Shown here piece by piece: positions 1 through 11,525 of a DNA stretch of 64,000 nt. How positions within the stretch are numbered: position 1 is the first letter of the stretch; every line of letters starts with the position of its first letter. This stretch comes from Cervus elaphus (Eukaryota > Chordata > Mammalia > Artiodactyla > Cervidae): NCBI RefSeq assembly GCF_910594005.1, contig NC_057841.1:17779001-17843000 (forward strand), given 5' to 3'. The position numbers were made by a program, and so were the translations under genes. A model generated the notes under the pieces. That model worked only from the letters and a program-made list of their open reading frames with translations, was not told the origin of the DNA and ran no database searches.

Positions 1-2264
1 AGTAGTGATTGCTAATTAAAACTGAATGTAAGCATTGGTGATATAATCTTATTCTGGAATTTTTATGCATAAACGGGAAACTGAAAGCATTCTTTTACAG
101 AGTATGTAGAAAAATTTTGCATATTCATTTTCAAGGAAGATCCTTGCTCAAGGCTGAATATAATTTAAATATATATTTATCAAATATATATATATTATCA
201 AGTAGATATATCAAATATACATAGGTATTTTTTTTGAATCAAGTAAGTTCAGCATCATCATTAACAAATAACATCATCAGTGATCTTTACTAATAGCTCA
301 CTGGACTGGATGGTATTTACCTTGAAATATCAATAGAATAAGATGAGATCATGCCTTTTCTGAAAGAAGGGCCTGAGGGATACTCTTTGAATAAGTAGCC
401 AAGACGTTACCAACACCATCCTGAGATGCCAAGCCAGAGCTCCACAGGGAACAGAATCAAGCCCCTTTGATGTTTTGTAAAATAGAAATACCTTAGTCTT
501 GTCCCTCAGAGAAAAACATCAGTTATTTATAAATAACTCAGAAAATTAAATAATAGGGTCAAGTCATAAACATTCTTTGCATTGTATTTCTCTTCATGTC
601 AATGTTTAATAGGCTGAAGAGTCCTCATTTCTTAAGAATACTCATTCCTCCCCTGATAGTAATGACACTTATGCCAAGTCCACGGAGACTTGGGCTTGAT
701 GTGGCCCACAATAGATGACTGATTCTGCTATTGTACATTTTGGGGGCTGGTCCTTGTAGGAAAGAAATTCCATAATCAAGTCACAATAGTTTCAAACCAT
801 GGGGTTTTAATATAACTTGTTTCTAAATCAAGAGAATTTTCTCAAGGCTGAACTGTAGTACTTTATAGAGATTGGAACCACTGCTATACTTATTTTTCTT
901 GGTTTCCAGAGTTTCTTTTCAGAAGAAAGTGAATTTGAGCAAGGTGTAGGTGTAAAATTGTGAATTTGAGCACAGTTCTTTTTGGAAACCCCAGGTTTGC
1001 TTTATTTACGTTTCTTTCCTCTGGACTACTTATTCCATTTTCACTACCTCCTTCTTCCTCCCTTTATATTCTTCAAATAATGCTCCCAGTGGAGACTCTC
1101 AGAGCAATCCTATTCAGCTTCCTGTGGATTTAAGTCACAGTTACACTTTAATAGGGCTGTTAAGCCTTCTTTTAACATCACCATGGCATGCTTAGGTGAA
1201 CAAAAACAAAATCATTTTGGAGCAGGAAACCATATCCCTTTGTAATCATAATTAGGTTTCTGGCTTTTCTAAGTATAAATGAGTAGTACTTAAATAAAGC
1301 GGCAATTTTTATCACTACTATTTACCTTAGCTCATTTGCTGCTCCCTCTCTCCCACCTTCGTGTAAGGAATATATTCCATGGTTGCAGAGACAGGATAAC
1401 CTATGCTTTTCACTTCCCCTTGAGGGGTATGAACGCCCTTGAACTCTAGTCCTTCCAAATATGCGTCTGTTCTTCATCAGACTTAAACACATGTTTGCTG
1501 AAACGCTTTGGATGCTTTCTATTTAAAATGTCATTTTTACTCTGCTCAAGGGATATAGATAAATCTCAGTCTTTTCTTTTGAGTCAGTCAGTACTTAGTG
1601 AACCACAAATGAATAGTGTAACATGAGGTTCAGTTTATTCTTCTGACTTTTCACTGTAGAAAATCTGAATACATAGGAGAAATCTGCTTCAACTTTAGCA
1701 AACATCTCAAAGATCATTTTTAAAAATTAGTGGTTCATATTCAAGAACTTTAAACAAAAAACAAAGTGTAAAAGTTATGATATATGTTTAATTATGTGGT
1801 TCTTGAAACAAGCTATGAATATTGGTCCTTATGGTAACATTTATAAGCAAAAACATTTAGATATTGAAAGTTTCAGTGGAATAACTGTGTGACTTCCCTA
1901 GCTGAGCACTTATATGAAAAGAATATTGATTTGGATTATGAATTCAGTAAATTAAAATCATATGGTGAAGGCATTGGAAGGAAGGGGCCTTGGAGATATT
2001 ACTAGTATATTAGAACCTGTAGGAAACACTCTCAATAGAGTGGAAAGAATTCCTAATTAGTTTCACAAGCTCTCAGGGTAAGGGGACAAAGATTCTTATA
2101 TATGTTCCGTGACATAACATTTAATTTCCTGGGATTAACATTTCTGATAGTCATTGGCACCAAAAGCTCAATTTGCAATCCCAAAAGCTTAAACTCATTA
2201 TCATGCTTATACATTATAATTAATGTGGGCAATAGACTCCAGAAGTTAGGTTTATATCATTTCA
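1..2264. other. Unique AT-rich DNA, no gene seen
   Basis: No reading frame with protein-like composition, no RNA gene and no recognisable young repeat is visible in this stretch. It is AT-rich, with a short imperfect TA/ATA tract around 165-220. Old diverged repeats could be present but are not visible by eye. Confidence 0.6.
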
Positions 2265-2480
2265 TTCTTTCTCTCTCTGCCATTCTTTTATCAATAAGCA
2301 TTGACTAAGCATCCACTAGATGCAGCATCTGGGTGCTGCAGATTATAGCTGTGAATCATTGTACCAAGGCCTCTGCTTGATGAACTTACATTTTTGCAAG
2401 TGAGTTATAGGCAAGAAAATAAATGAATGAATAATGAGTAAGATACTTTGGAATAATAAAAAAGAAATTGCAATAATAGA
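2265..2480 (+). repeat. Possible ancient L2/MIR-like fragment
   Basis: The order of phrases resembles an old mammalian repeat: an ageing 'cattgactaagcatccacta' block, a 'gctgcagatta' block, a 'gaacttacatt' block and then a run of 'aataaatgaatgaataa'. Similarity is low, so this is a recognition by pattern only. No gene overlaps it. Confidence 0.33.
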
Positions 2481-2729
2481 ATAGAATAGAATGCTCCTGG
2501 AATATTTATAGAAAGAGCTTTCTGATAGCATGAAAAACAATGAACAGCCAACTCTACAATATTGTGGGAAAAGAGCAAAAGAGGTGGAGGGCTCAACTGG
2601 AGCGATGACCCTGAGAAAAACATGTAAGGGGACCAGGAAGAGCCCTGGTACCTGTGACTCAGCCAACTTTTCTTTCTAGGGTTTGTTTCTCTAGCCGATT
2701 CCTACTGCACTGCATTTGTTTAGACCTAG

Positions 2730-2877
2730 TCACTTGGGCGGAGAAAGTAATGGCAACCCACTCCAGTACTCTTGCCTGGAAAATCCCATGGAAGGAGGAG
2801 CCTGATAGGCTGCAGTCCATGGGGTCGTGAAGAGTCAGACACGACTGAGTGACTTCACTTTCACTAATCACTTGGGC
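2730..2877 (+). mobile_element. Bov-A SINE (5'-truncated) with TSD
   Basis: The right-hand Bov-A unit is recognisable from 'ggcaacccactccagtact' through 'gtcagacacgactgagtg', followed by a short 'acttcactttcact' tail. A 10-bp direct repeat 'tcacttgggc' flanks it at 2730-2739 and 2868-2877, so the inserted part is about 2740-2867. It is non-coding and depends on LINE enzymes for movement. Confidence 0.9.
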
Positions 2878-3394
2878 TCTGCTGCATTCTCATCATTCTT
2901 ATGGTATCCTCACTTCCATGCTTTTCTTTATTGTTACTCAAAATATCTCCATATATTAGAGTTCTAACTGTCCTGTGGAGTAGTCAAATCTCCATAAGCT
3001 TAGCTTCTATAAACTTCATTGTCTTGTTATCATTCCTAATGTTTCTATTTATTTGTCTATTATAACAGACATGCCATGAATTTTGCTACCCTAATTTCTA
3101 TGTTCAGATCATTCTCAAACAGTCAACTTACATAACTTTGTCCTTATATTCAAATCCTACATAAATTTTAAAACATCAGTTTAAGACACCAAGATCAAAT
3201 GAAAATTTTCCCTCTAAGTCTTCTCTTGTTATTATAGCTTGAAGTATATCATTTTTCTTTCAAAGCCTGTGGCAATTTCTGCCCATATTATTCATTTTTC
3301 CATCAATCAATCTATACTTTACAATATCTTTTCTTTAATTATTGAGAAATATTATATATTTATCCTATTTCTCAAATGCTCATTTTTGCTTCCC

Positions 3395-3505
3395 CAGTTA
3401 ATTGTAAATTCTTTAAGACCAAAACCATATTTCATGTTTCTTCCTTTCTCCTAGTCAGCCCAGCCTAGTGTCTGGCTCACAATAGATACCCAATAACTGG
3501 TTATG
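3395..3505 (+). repeat. Probable L2 LINE 3'-end fragment
   Basis: The pattern 'taaattctttaagaccaaaaccatatttcatg ... cagcctagtgtctggctcacaatagatacccaataactgg' is written here only in outline; it matches the order of the common L2 3' end (growth-of-consensus 'stopped/accumulated' block, then a 'tgcctggcacatagtaggtgctcaataaa'-type end) with many changes. It is ancient and short. Confidence 0.45.
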
Positions 3506-3962
3506 ATTTTATCTGAACTAAACACAGCTCTGTCTGACTTAATGTGCATAAGTGTATGTAAATCTGAGAGTTGCCTTCAATAAAAAGAAATGAACTATTA
3601 TGGTACATCCTTTAGTGAAAGGGAAATACCTTTCCAACTCATGTCTCAAGTCCCTTCCCAGAAATATTTGTGAAAGGTACTCTATAGACAGAAAAGGGAA
3701 ATTTCAGGAGGCAACACTCCACAGGAAAATTAGTGGTTCTGTAGGTGATGAATGAAATTGCATAGAAATAGACGAGAGACCCCAAGGAAAGTTGTTTAGT
3801 CAGCAAAGAATAAGAACAACTAAGAGACAAATCTGTTCAAAAAAATATCATACCCCATATAAAACCTTTAGAAATCTAGAACCACCAACATTGAGAACTA
3901 CTTACTGATGCTAGTCTTAGAGCTCTTTCCACCTAATCACATAACTTTTAATACCTCTTATA
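3506..3962. other. Unique DNA, no gene seen
   Basis: Nothing recognisable lies between the L2-like fragment and the LTR. The short open frames here have no protein-like character. Confidence 0.6.
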
Positions 3963-4710
3963 TGTGGTGTCTATCCCGACACCTCGTCAATTGTTGGTCC
4001 TTTAATAGACCGGAACCTGGTGGTCCGGAGTGGACGATAAGAAAGTAAGAGAGAAAGAGGCTGATATCCCCTGGTTTACGCGGAAAGCCAATAGAGTCCT
4101 GTTCTTAGGGTTCGCGCTGCTGCAGTAGGCACCGGGCGCCCTCTCGGGTGGGTGAAGGCACAGTGCGCCTTCTCCAGAGGGGCTTAGAAGCCTGGGCAAG
4201 AAAGTGAGCTCAGCGGGCCTCTGCGCTCCAAGGAATTAGACAGAAATAGAAAAAGAGAGAGAGAGTGAGAGAGAGAGAAGGAATAGAAAGAAACAAAGAC
4301 ATGGGGGGAGAGAGAGAGAGAGAGAAGGAATAGAAAGAAATAAAGACACGGGGACCAAAGCTCTGATGGAGCAAAGGTGTTTTAATCAACATGGCGTGGG
4401 CACATATACTGTCTTACAAGGTGGTTATTCTCAGCAAAGATAAAGATTAAAATTCCAGACTTATAAAACATAAGAAGATCCCTATCAAAGAGAGAGATAC
4501 AAACAATCACCTTTTACCATGTGGCTCATAAAAAGGAAGAGGGTACTTATCACTGTAATGAGAAATGCCTGGATTCCTCAGCCCCAGAAAAGGTGTGCCT
4601 CTCCTCTTAATTCCTGAATATTCAGGAATTAATAAGGGCCAGAGGGTTCCTGACAGATCCAAAACAGCACACAGGAAGCCTCTTGTTAAATGCTCCCTGA
4701 CAGTCACTCA
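3963..4710 (-). mobile_element. ERVK-like solo LTR, antisense
   Basis: This block is sharply more GC- and CpG-rich (about 4000-4230) than its surroundings. Read on the minus strand it runs from about 4710 (TG start) to about 3963 (CA end), has an 'ataag' TATA-like site near 4460, a pyrimidine-rich TCTC/CTTTCTATTCC region and a CpG-rich U5-like end. It resembles bovine class II (ERVK, BTLTR1-type) LTRs. No internal gag, pol or env sequence adjoins either end, so it is probably a solo LTR. Both ends are estimated and no clear 6-bp TSD was found. A GA-rich unit is duplicated within it (see findings), as is a perfect palindrome at 4607-4632. Confidence 0.7.
4262..4353. repeat. GA-rich duplicated block inside the LTR
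   Basis: A unit made of a (GA)n run followed by 'aaggaatagaaagaaa' and 'aaagacatgggg' occurs twice in tandem, about 4268-4307 and 4310-4353, with the second copy ending 'aaagacacgggg'. It lies in the putative R/U3 side of the antisense LTR and may be a length polymorphism. Confidence 0.75.
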
Positions 4711-5183
4711 CTCTTTCTTACTGAAACCTGTAACTCAGACCACACCCTACTGTGGCTCATTCCAAGTTCTGTCTTCACCCTGGTGTCCTCAGTATCCCTG
4801 GTTTTAAGTCCTCAGACCACCATTACTCTCCACTGCATTTTTATCCCCAGGGTCTCCCCATCTCTACTTATGCTATCCACTTCCTCACACTCATCCTGGG
4901 CTTTGTCACTGCTTAGCGTTGTTCCTTTTCTAACACATCTGATTTAAAATTTACATTTCTAATAATTCAACTGCCCAATAATAGGCCAATGGTTGAATAA
5001 ATTATTGCCATTGAGGAATACAAAATAATATGCATTTATTCAAACAAATGAGATAGATGTAAATGTACTATGGAAGTTCACTAAGATATTATTTGTTGAA
5101 AAAAAATCAATTCAAGCATTATGATCCATTTAAAAAAATAAGTTATGTGCATCTATGTAGTATGTATTAATATGTATGTAAAT
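4711..5183. other. Unique DNA, no gene seen
   Basis: The stretch contains some C-rich sequence next to the LTR and then AT-rich DNA. No repeat or coding signal was recognised. Confidence 0.55.
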
Positions 5184-5400
5184 GGGCTTCCCTGATGGCT
5201 CAGATGGTAAAGAATCCACCCGCAATGCCAGAGAACTGGGTATGATCCCTGAGTTGGGAAGATCCCCTGGAGGATGGCATGGCAACCCACTCCAGTATTC
5301 TTGCCTGAAGAAGCCCCATGGACAGAGGGGCCTGGGGGGCTACAGTCCATAGGGTCGCAAAGAGTCAGATATGACGGAGCGACAAAGCACAGCACAGCAC
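5184..5400 (+). mobile_element. Bov-tA SINE, near full length
   Basis: It begins with the tRNA-related head 'gggcttccctgatggctca', continues through the 'gatcccctggaggatgg' linker and the Bov-A body ('acccactccagtattcttg'), and ends in a repeated 'cagca' tail near 5390-5400. Substitutions are moderate. No convincing target-site duplication was found. Confidence 0.9.
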
Positions 5401-6072
5401 ATATACATAAGTGCATAGAAAAATTTCCAAAAGAATAAATACCAGACTGCTGAGAGTGGTCATTTTGGGAAAGAAAGAGCTCACTGATGGGGAGGATGAG
5501 GAGCCCCTTCAATATTTTACTCTCTGTAGTTTTAGATTCTCTGATTTTTTTTTTTTCTTTTTGCGTAATTTTTAAATTTTTAAAATTCAAAATATTTAAT
5601 CAAGTAAGCTGAAATATAATTTGTATTAGTTTCAGATGTACAACTTAGTGGTCCCCCTGAAACACTTTCATCAAGAGTCTATTTGTACATTATTCGTGTA
5701 ATTTTAAAATGTATGTATAAATAAATAAATTTCACACCCTGAACCCAACCTTTACCCTTCTAGTAGTCATGCAGTTACTTCTCTCAACTTTGTTTGGACC
5801 ATATTGTGAGTTTATGAGCTTTGACACCTATCATTTTTCTGCTTATTTCCTCCTATCTTTCTTTGTTTGGCAGTCAATCCTATTTTCCATTTTCTTATTC
5901 TTCAACCATCTTATTGTAGTTTTGAAATTTTTGCCCTATTTTTCTTTTATCATACCTACTTAGTATTATTCCAACTTAGAATGTGCTCAACTGTCCACCA
6001 CATTCTTATTTTCTTCCTACTTAAATGACTCCTCTACCTGCACTGCAGGATATTTTTCTCTATTTATACCTA
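5401..6072. other. Mostly unique DNA; possible old L1 3' end
   Basis: A T-rich run lies near 5543-5562. The segment about 5600-5720 contains 'attagtttcagatgtacaac', a phrase seen in old mammalian L1 3' ends, but the match is too short to be sure. No gene was seen. Confidence 0.4.
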
Positions 6073-6377
6073 CAGCATTGTCATTCCTCTGAAGAAGGAA
6101 ATGGCAACCCACCCCAGTACTCTTGCCTGGAAAATCCCGTGGATGGAGGAACCTGGTAGGCTACAGTCTATGGGGTCACGAAGAGTGGACATGACTGAGC
6201 GACTTCACTTTCACTTTTCACTTTCACGCATTGGAGAAGGAAATGGCAACCCACTCCAGTATTCTTGCCTGGAGAATCCCAGGGACAGAGCAGCCTGGTG
6301 GGCTGCCGTCTATGGGGTTGCACAGAGTCGGACATGACTGAAGTGACTTAGCAGGAAAAGCAGCATTGTCATCCCTC
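6073..6377 (+). mobile_element. BOV-A2 SINE (two Bov-A units) with TSD
   Basis: Two Bov-A units stand head to tail (about 6090-6232 and 6233-6350), each with the 'ggcaacccac-ccagta-tcttgcctgg' core, joined by an 'acttcactttcact'-type linker. Direct repeats 'cagcattgtcattcctc' (6073-6089) and 'cagcattgtcatccctc' (6361-6377) match at 16 of 17 positions and mark the insertion. An open frame crossing it is an artefact of the repeat. Confidence 0.93.
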
Positions 6378-7944
6378 AGAGTTTTCCCTGAGAACCTCTT
6401 CTTTCCTCATGTTGCAGGCTCTTTATAGCATATCTCATCTACTTTTGCAACTTTAAACTCAGCCAAAGCTTAGTAATAATTTCCAGGTCTTTGCTTCAAT
6501 CTATTTCTCTCTGCTACATTCCAGACTCATGTATCCAGTTGGCACCATGTGACTTTCACAGATACTTTAACCTAAAGGCGTTCAAAACCACATCCTTCTT
6601 TCTTCTCCCCAGATCTCTTCCTCTGTAATATTTGTTATCACTATCTCAGGTATGGCCCCATCATCTTCTGGTTGTCCAAATCACCAGATTTTCAGATTTG
6701 AATTATGATTCTTTCTTGCTCTCCACATTCATTCATTCACCTGTCTTACTGACTGTACCCCCTAAATCATTAGCACAATGTTTATTTCTAGTCATCATCT
6801 CCTGCCTGGAATATTACAACTTCTAATCTAGTGTCTCTCATTTCTGCTTTTTTCTCTCTAAACCATTTCTCACACAACTTTAGTGATCTTTCTAAGACCC
6901 AAATCTAATTGGCCACTTCCCTGATAAAGATTCTTTAATGACTATAAAAGTCTTTTGTAGGGCTAACAACACTTTTTACAGTGGATTCCTGGTTACTTCT
7001 CCAGTTCGTGTCATTTTACTAACACCTTACCTTCCATTCTCCATCTGTAAGGAGCTTCTTTAAAGTGATGTACTTTTTTTTGTTACCTCTAAGTGTTTAC
7101 TAATTCTGGTTCTTCTGTCTGTGCTGTTTTTCTACTACTCTGCATTGAACAAACTCCCACTCTCCTTTCTAATCTCAAGTTAGAGGTAATTTATTTTCCT
7201 GGATCCCAGAGAACCTTAAGTATTTTTTCAATATTCTAACTCACTTTTTGTCTACTTTGTTCACTGGACTAAAACCAAGTTCCTTGAGAGTTAGGAAAAG
7301 GAAATTTATTGTAATGCTCATAGTTGGAATATGATATCACCTAAACGTTTATGTCTCTTGTATCTCTCCCTCCAACTGAAGTCTCTATTTTAACTCATTA
7401 TTCACACCAGTTACTGGACTTCCCTATTTCAGTATTCCCTGTGCTATGAGTTAAACATCTAATATTTATTTTATTATGTCCTGATTCCCTTAGGAAAATT
7501 CTTGTTTGCTTGCAAGATTCCCTTTTTGGTGATTTGCACTAATATGCATCTCACATCAGCCTCCTCATTGGTCTTCCAGATTTCATCTTGCTCTGACTCA
7601 TTTTTCATTTAGTCATCTGAACAATTTGCTTGAGGCTAAATAAAATCATGCCACTCCCCACTTAAAACTATATGTTCAATAAATATTTGTTATATTAAAG
7701 AATAAACATTGAATGGATGAACAAAAACAGTTCCGATAAAGTAGAGAGAACCTAAGACAGAAACCAGTGGTTAAGATGACAGGACTACTTTTGTTGTTTG
7801 CAGTTATGTAATACTTATAGAGTTAAAAGATAAATCACTATATGGGATATATTTACCCTAAAAAAAATGTTCATCTGATATTCATATAAAAAGAACATCC
7901 TATATTTACATTTACCAAATCTGGCAAACTTAGACTTGGTACAA
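6378..7944. other. Unique DNA, no gene seen
   Basis: This long pyrimidine-leaning stretch holds no recognised gene. Short phrases near 7255-7300 and 7670-7705 ('caataaatatttgttat') hint at old L2/MIR debris, but I cannot set boundaries. Confidence 0.5.
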
Positions 7945-8100
7945 AATATAGCTGAGCCTCAGTTTTGCTATCAATAAAACAGCAAATTATTTTCCCCTTA
8001 TCTGGCTTCTGTGATGATTAAGTGAAATAATCCATGGAATCATTCATAAATAGTAAAGCATCTAAGAATCATAGTTACTACCATTTACTATCAACATTCA
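7945..8100 (-). repeat. MIR SINE fragment, antisense
   Basis: The order 'gagcctcagttttgctatca', an AT-rich centre, 'gtgatgattaagtgaaataa', then 'agtaaagcatctaagaatc' follows the reverse complement of MIR with heavy decay. It is ancient and non-coding. Confidence 0.55.
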
Positions 8101-8403
8101 GTGGTGAGAGAACTGAGACAAATATTCAGATCCTACACATTCAGTTCAGTAAACTTTCTGATTAATAAGCAATCCATTCCTCCAACAATAACTCACTCAA
8201 TAAAACAAAATGTTTGAGGAGAATTTTAAGAAATGAGCCACTGATGTAGATCTTTTACTTTTAAGTGATAAAACATCATAATATTGTATGTGTATAAATA
8301 GATTAAAATATACAATATTGTTTGGCTTGTTATCAAACTTAATACAAATAATTAGCATAAAGTATGGATCATTAAGTAGTTTTTCCACTCAACATTTGAG
8401 CTC

Positions 8404-8633
8404 TGGTGGCGGTTTAGTCGCAAAGCTGTGTCTGATTCTTGAGATTCAAAGAACTGTAACCTGCTAAGCTCCTCTGTCCAAGGGATTTTTCCAGGCAAGA
8501 ATACTGGAGTGGGTTGTGATTTCCTTCTCCACAGGCTCTTCCTGACCCAGTGGTCAAACCTCTATCTCCTGCATTACAGGCAGTCTCCTGCATTGCAATA
8601 AGATTTCTTACTGCTGAGCCACCAGGGAAGCCC
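8404..8633 (-). mobile_element. Bov-tA SINE, antisense
   Basis: On the plus strand it starts with the reverse complement of the SINE tail ('agtcgcaaagctgtgtctga'), passes through 'ccaggcaagaatactggagt' and ends with 'gccaccagggaagcccc', the complement of the tRNA-related head. A duplicated 'tctcctgcattrca'-type phrase lies near 8566-8600. It is near full length, with no clear TSD. Confidence 0.88.
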
Positions 8634-9211
8634 CATTAAATATTTGCATTTCTTTAAATTCATGCATGTTTATATATCTGAATCTTACTCATTTTAATAC
8701 TACCAAATAGTCAACTTAAGAGATTTTAAACTTTACTGAATGTATTTTTCATCTTTAAGCTTGACAGTTAATTTTCATTTCTCTATGTTTGAATATTTTT
8801 TTCCCATTGTGTTATGTATTTTCTTATCCTTCATGAAGCTATTTCTTTACTTATTTCATAGGTTATTATAGTTAATACTCAGAACTATTTCTACAGCAAT
8901 ATGAAATTGGCAACAATAATATAGGGATTCTGCCCCTCAAAAGAATTAAGTAATTTGCTCAAATTTTCATCACTATGAAGTGGCATTGCTGAAATTCAAA
9001 AGAACAGCTCTTTTCATTTATCACTTCCATATGAAAACAATTTATTCTGAAAGCCCTCAAACCTGGTAAATCACTTGAATAATAATGATGATACTGAGAA
9101 ATAATGGACACAGCAAAGAAATGGTGGGGAATATCACATTTCAAGGTATACATTGAAGGGGAAAAGTCAAATTATATTACAAATGAGAAGTATTTTGGTT
9201 TTCCCCTTTCC
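8634..9211. other. Unique DNA, no gene seen
   Basis: AT-rich, with no recognised coding or young repeat sequence. A weak MIR-like phrase near 8930-8980 was too diverged to call. Confidence 0.5.
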
Positions 9212-9302
9212 TAAGAATCCCAGAGGCAGGGAAGCCTAGTGGGCTGCCATCTATGGGGTCGTACAGAGTCGGACACGACTGAAGTGACTTAGCAGCAGCA
9301 GC
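9212..9302 (+). mobile_element. Bov-A SINE 3' fragment
   Basis: It starts inside the unit at 'agaatcccagaggcaggga', keeps 'gtcgtacagagtcggacacg' and ends with 'gaagtgacttagcagcagca'. The repeated 'agc' tail is typical of BOV-A2. It is heavily 5' truncated. Confidence 0.88.
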
Positions 9303-9570
9303 AAGATGTTTATATTCCCTAAGGCTTCCCCTACTTATAAATAATGAAAACTCTTCACCAATATCTATGTTTCAACTGGATAATAAGGTTAAGTTCAATG
9401 AAATGTGTCTCTAACACAGAGGTCAACAGACTTTATCTATAAATGTAAATATTTTTAGCTTTGCAGCTTTGTACCTTCTGTCACAAGGACTCAACTCTGC
9501 TGTCAGAGCACAAGAATCAACATAGATAATAAGCAAATGAATTTATGTGACTGTGTACCATGTGCTCCTC

Positions 9571-9680
9571 AGAGAAGGGCATGGCAACCCACTCCAATAT
9601 TCTTGCCTGGAGAATTCCCCAGGCAGGCTACAGTCTATGTAGTCACAAAGAGTTGGACACAACTAAGCAACTAACACTAA
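9571..9680 (+). mobile_element. Bov-A SINE fragment with internal deletion
   Basis: The body runs from 'agagaagggcatggcaaccc' to 'agttggacacaactaagcaa' and ends in an 'actaacactaaca' tail. The stretch between 'gagaatt' and 'gcaggctacag' is shorter than in other copies, so about 20 bases are missing. Confidence 0.85.
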
Positions 9681-10319
9681 CAATTGCTTTATGAATAGTC
9701 ACTAGGTTATACAAACCATTGGTCATGGTTTGCTAGCCCCTGTTCTGTAGAAGAATTTATTAGACATTGGTTCTAGACAAATAATGAATAACACTTTGAA
9801 CAGGAAATAATTCCTATATTACTTCACATAGTTAAGCATGCACTTCTCCCTTACAGGTGGTCAGCCGTGCCTTTAGACTGGCTAGTAAAAGGGTTTGTGA
9901 TATCTTTCTGTTTACAAATTGTAAAGCAGCTCAAATCTCTAAAGGGAGCCATGAGATCACACATGTGATCCTACTATCTAGGACACAATTGGCTCCTTGT
10001 TCTATTCATTTCTGTGTCTGCTAGAAAAAACATCATCAGAGACAGACCTCAAGAATTATTGTCCTGTGATAGGTTGCTTAGTATCTGCAGAATGCAAAAT
10101 TTTCAGAGCATAATTGGAAAGGAAAACACATCTATAATACATCACATGTGAATTTTTAACACATATATCTTAACTTTAACATGCTTTTCAACTATTCACT
10201 GCTTCAAGTATTATATACAATAGTTTGTATGCATATTGGCCACATGGAGGAAGAGAAATTTGGAGCAGTAAATTAGGTTCCAAAGTTGCCTTAATTCCCA
10301 TACTTAGGTTTCCAAACTT
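9681..10319. other. Unique DNA, no gene seen
   Basis: No repeat or coding signal was recognised here. Confidence 0.55.
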
Positions 10320-10495
10320 AACAGCCAAAGAAAATGAAACAAAAGGAGATGAAGAAGGAAAAAAATCTAGAAGGGGAGGAGGAAGAACGAGGGAACAAAG
10401 AGGAGCAACCAAAAGGAAGAGAAGAAAAGAAAGGAAGGGAGGGACTAAAAATGAAATTAAGAAGGAAGGAAGGAAGGAAGGAAGAAAGGTGAGGA
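10320..10495 (+). repeat. Purine tract ending in (GGAA)n
   Basis: About 175 bases are almost pure A/G on the plus strand, ending in a clean run of 'aagg' tetramers at about 10461-10490. The open frames on both strands here are products of the low-complexity composition (Lys/Arg/Glu-rich on one strand, Ser/Phe/Leu/Pro-rich on the other) and are not genes. Confidence 0.9.
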
Positions 10496-10789
10496 AACTG
10501 TACCAAACATAAACAATCATTGTTTCTAAACAAAACTTGGATCTCCAGATCTCTGTTATTCATTTATTTATCCACTGGTCAAGCACATATGGAGTGCATT
10601 TTCCTACACTAGATATCTGGCCCACATACCTTGATATGCCTCTGAGGTACCTGACAATTTATATAATTATTACTTGTAAGTTTCCCTATCTCCTACAATA
10701 TTATGATTTCCTTGAATATAAGTACTACATATTAATCATCTTTGTATCTTCAGATAATCTGTGACAACTGGTATTGTTAGCACCAACTC
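10496..10789. other. Unique DNA, no gene seen
   Basis: Nothing recognisable apart from a weak L2-like phrase near 10705-10760. Confidence 0.5.
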
Positions 10790-11235
10790 TGTCTCCCCAA
10801 TTCTATCATGTGACTTTGCAGTTCTTCCCATAAGGTTACTGCTAAGTCCCTTCACTTTGGACTTAGCCAAATTTATTGATTTGATCAATAAAGTGAGATG
10901 AAAATGTTTTGTGCATCTTCCAATGCCTAATAAAATGTATTAGGTGTTTCTTCTTGCCCTATTGTTCATCTGTCATCGTTAGGAGTGCTTTGTCTGGCAG
11001 TTACTGAACCGTCAACCTGGGCCCAAAAATAAACATACAGAGAGGGGCTCCTGAGCCTAGAATTTAGTGTGGAGCAAGTCCAGACAAGTCTATGGCTTGA
11101 AGAAAAGCTGCTCAGCTGGGACCAACCAAATCAACCAACATCTTCTTGATATCAAGACATATGAACTATATTAACTAATTGTTGTTTAAAGCTATTGGGT
11201 TTGGGAATGGTTTAGCAGTAGTAGCTGACATATAC
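10790..11235 (+). repeat. Possible ancient LTR/DNA-transposon-era repeat
   Basis: The run from 'cttcactttggacttagcc' through 'aagctgctcagctggg' to 'gtttaaagctattgggtttg' follows the layout of an old mammalian interspersed repeat whose 3' end has a 'taagccactaagtttt'-type phrase. I cannot name the family with certainty and the divergence is high. Confidence 0.4.
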
Positions 11236-11525
11236 TATCCCAACCTTATGTCTAGCAAAATGTATGGAAAATAGTAAATGCTCCATAACAAACTAATGGT
11301 AACTTTAAAAACCTTTAAACTAATTCCTTTAAGCCTTGCTTTCCTAAGCCTTTTCTAAGCAGACAGCTCTCCTTTTTACCTTGTCTGACATTCCAAATCA
11401 TACAGACCCTAAATAAATACAAGTCTCAGACACCCTTCAATATTAGTAGATTTAAAATCACTCTGGAAGTCTGTATCTGAGGAAAACAAAAAGAACAGAA
11501 GAGAAAACAATGTTTGACCAGTTCT

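Noticed and set aside
3957..4716. A 6-bp TSD for the ERVK-like LTR
   Set aside because: 'cttata' and 'ctcttt' beside the estimated ends agree at only half the positions, so boundaries remain estimates.
6101..6337. 78-codon plus-strand frame reading like a small protein
   Set aside because: It lies wholly within a BOV-A2 SINE bounded by a TSD. The same residues recur wherever Bov-A units are read in that frame.
10188..10563. Overlapping frames on both strands (up to 110 codons)
   Set aside because: They arise from the purine tract; composition is Lys/Arg/Glu on one strand and Ser/Phe/Leu/Pro on the other, with no domain.
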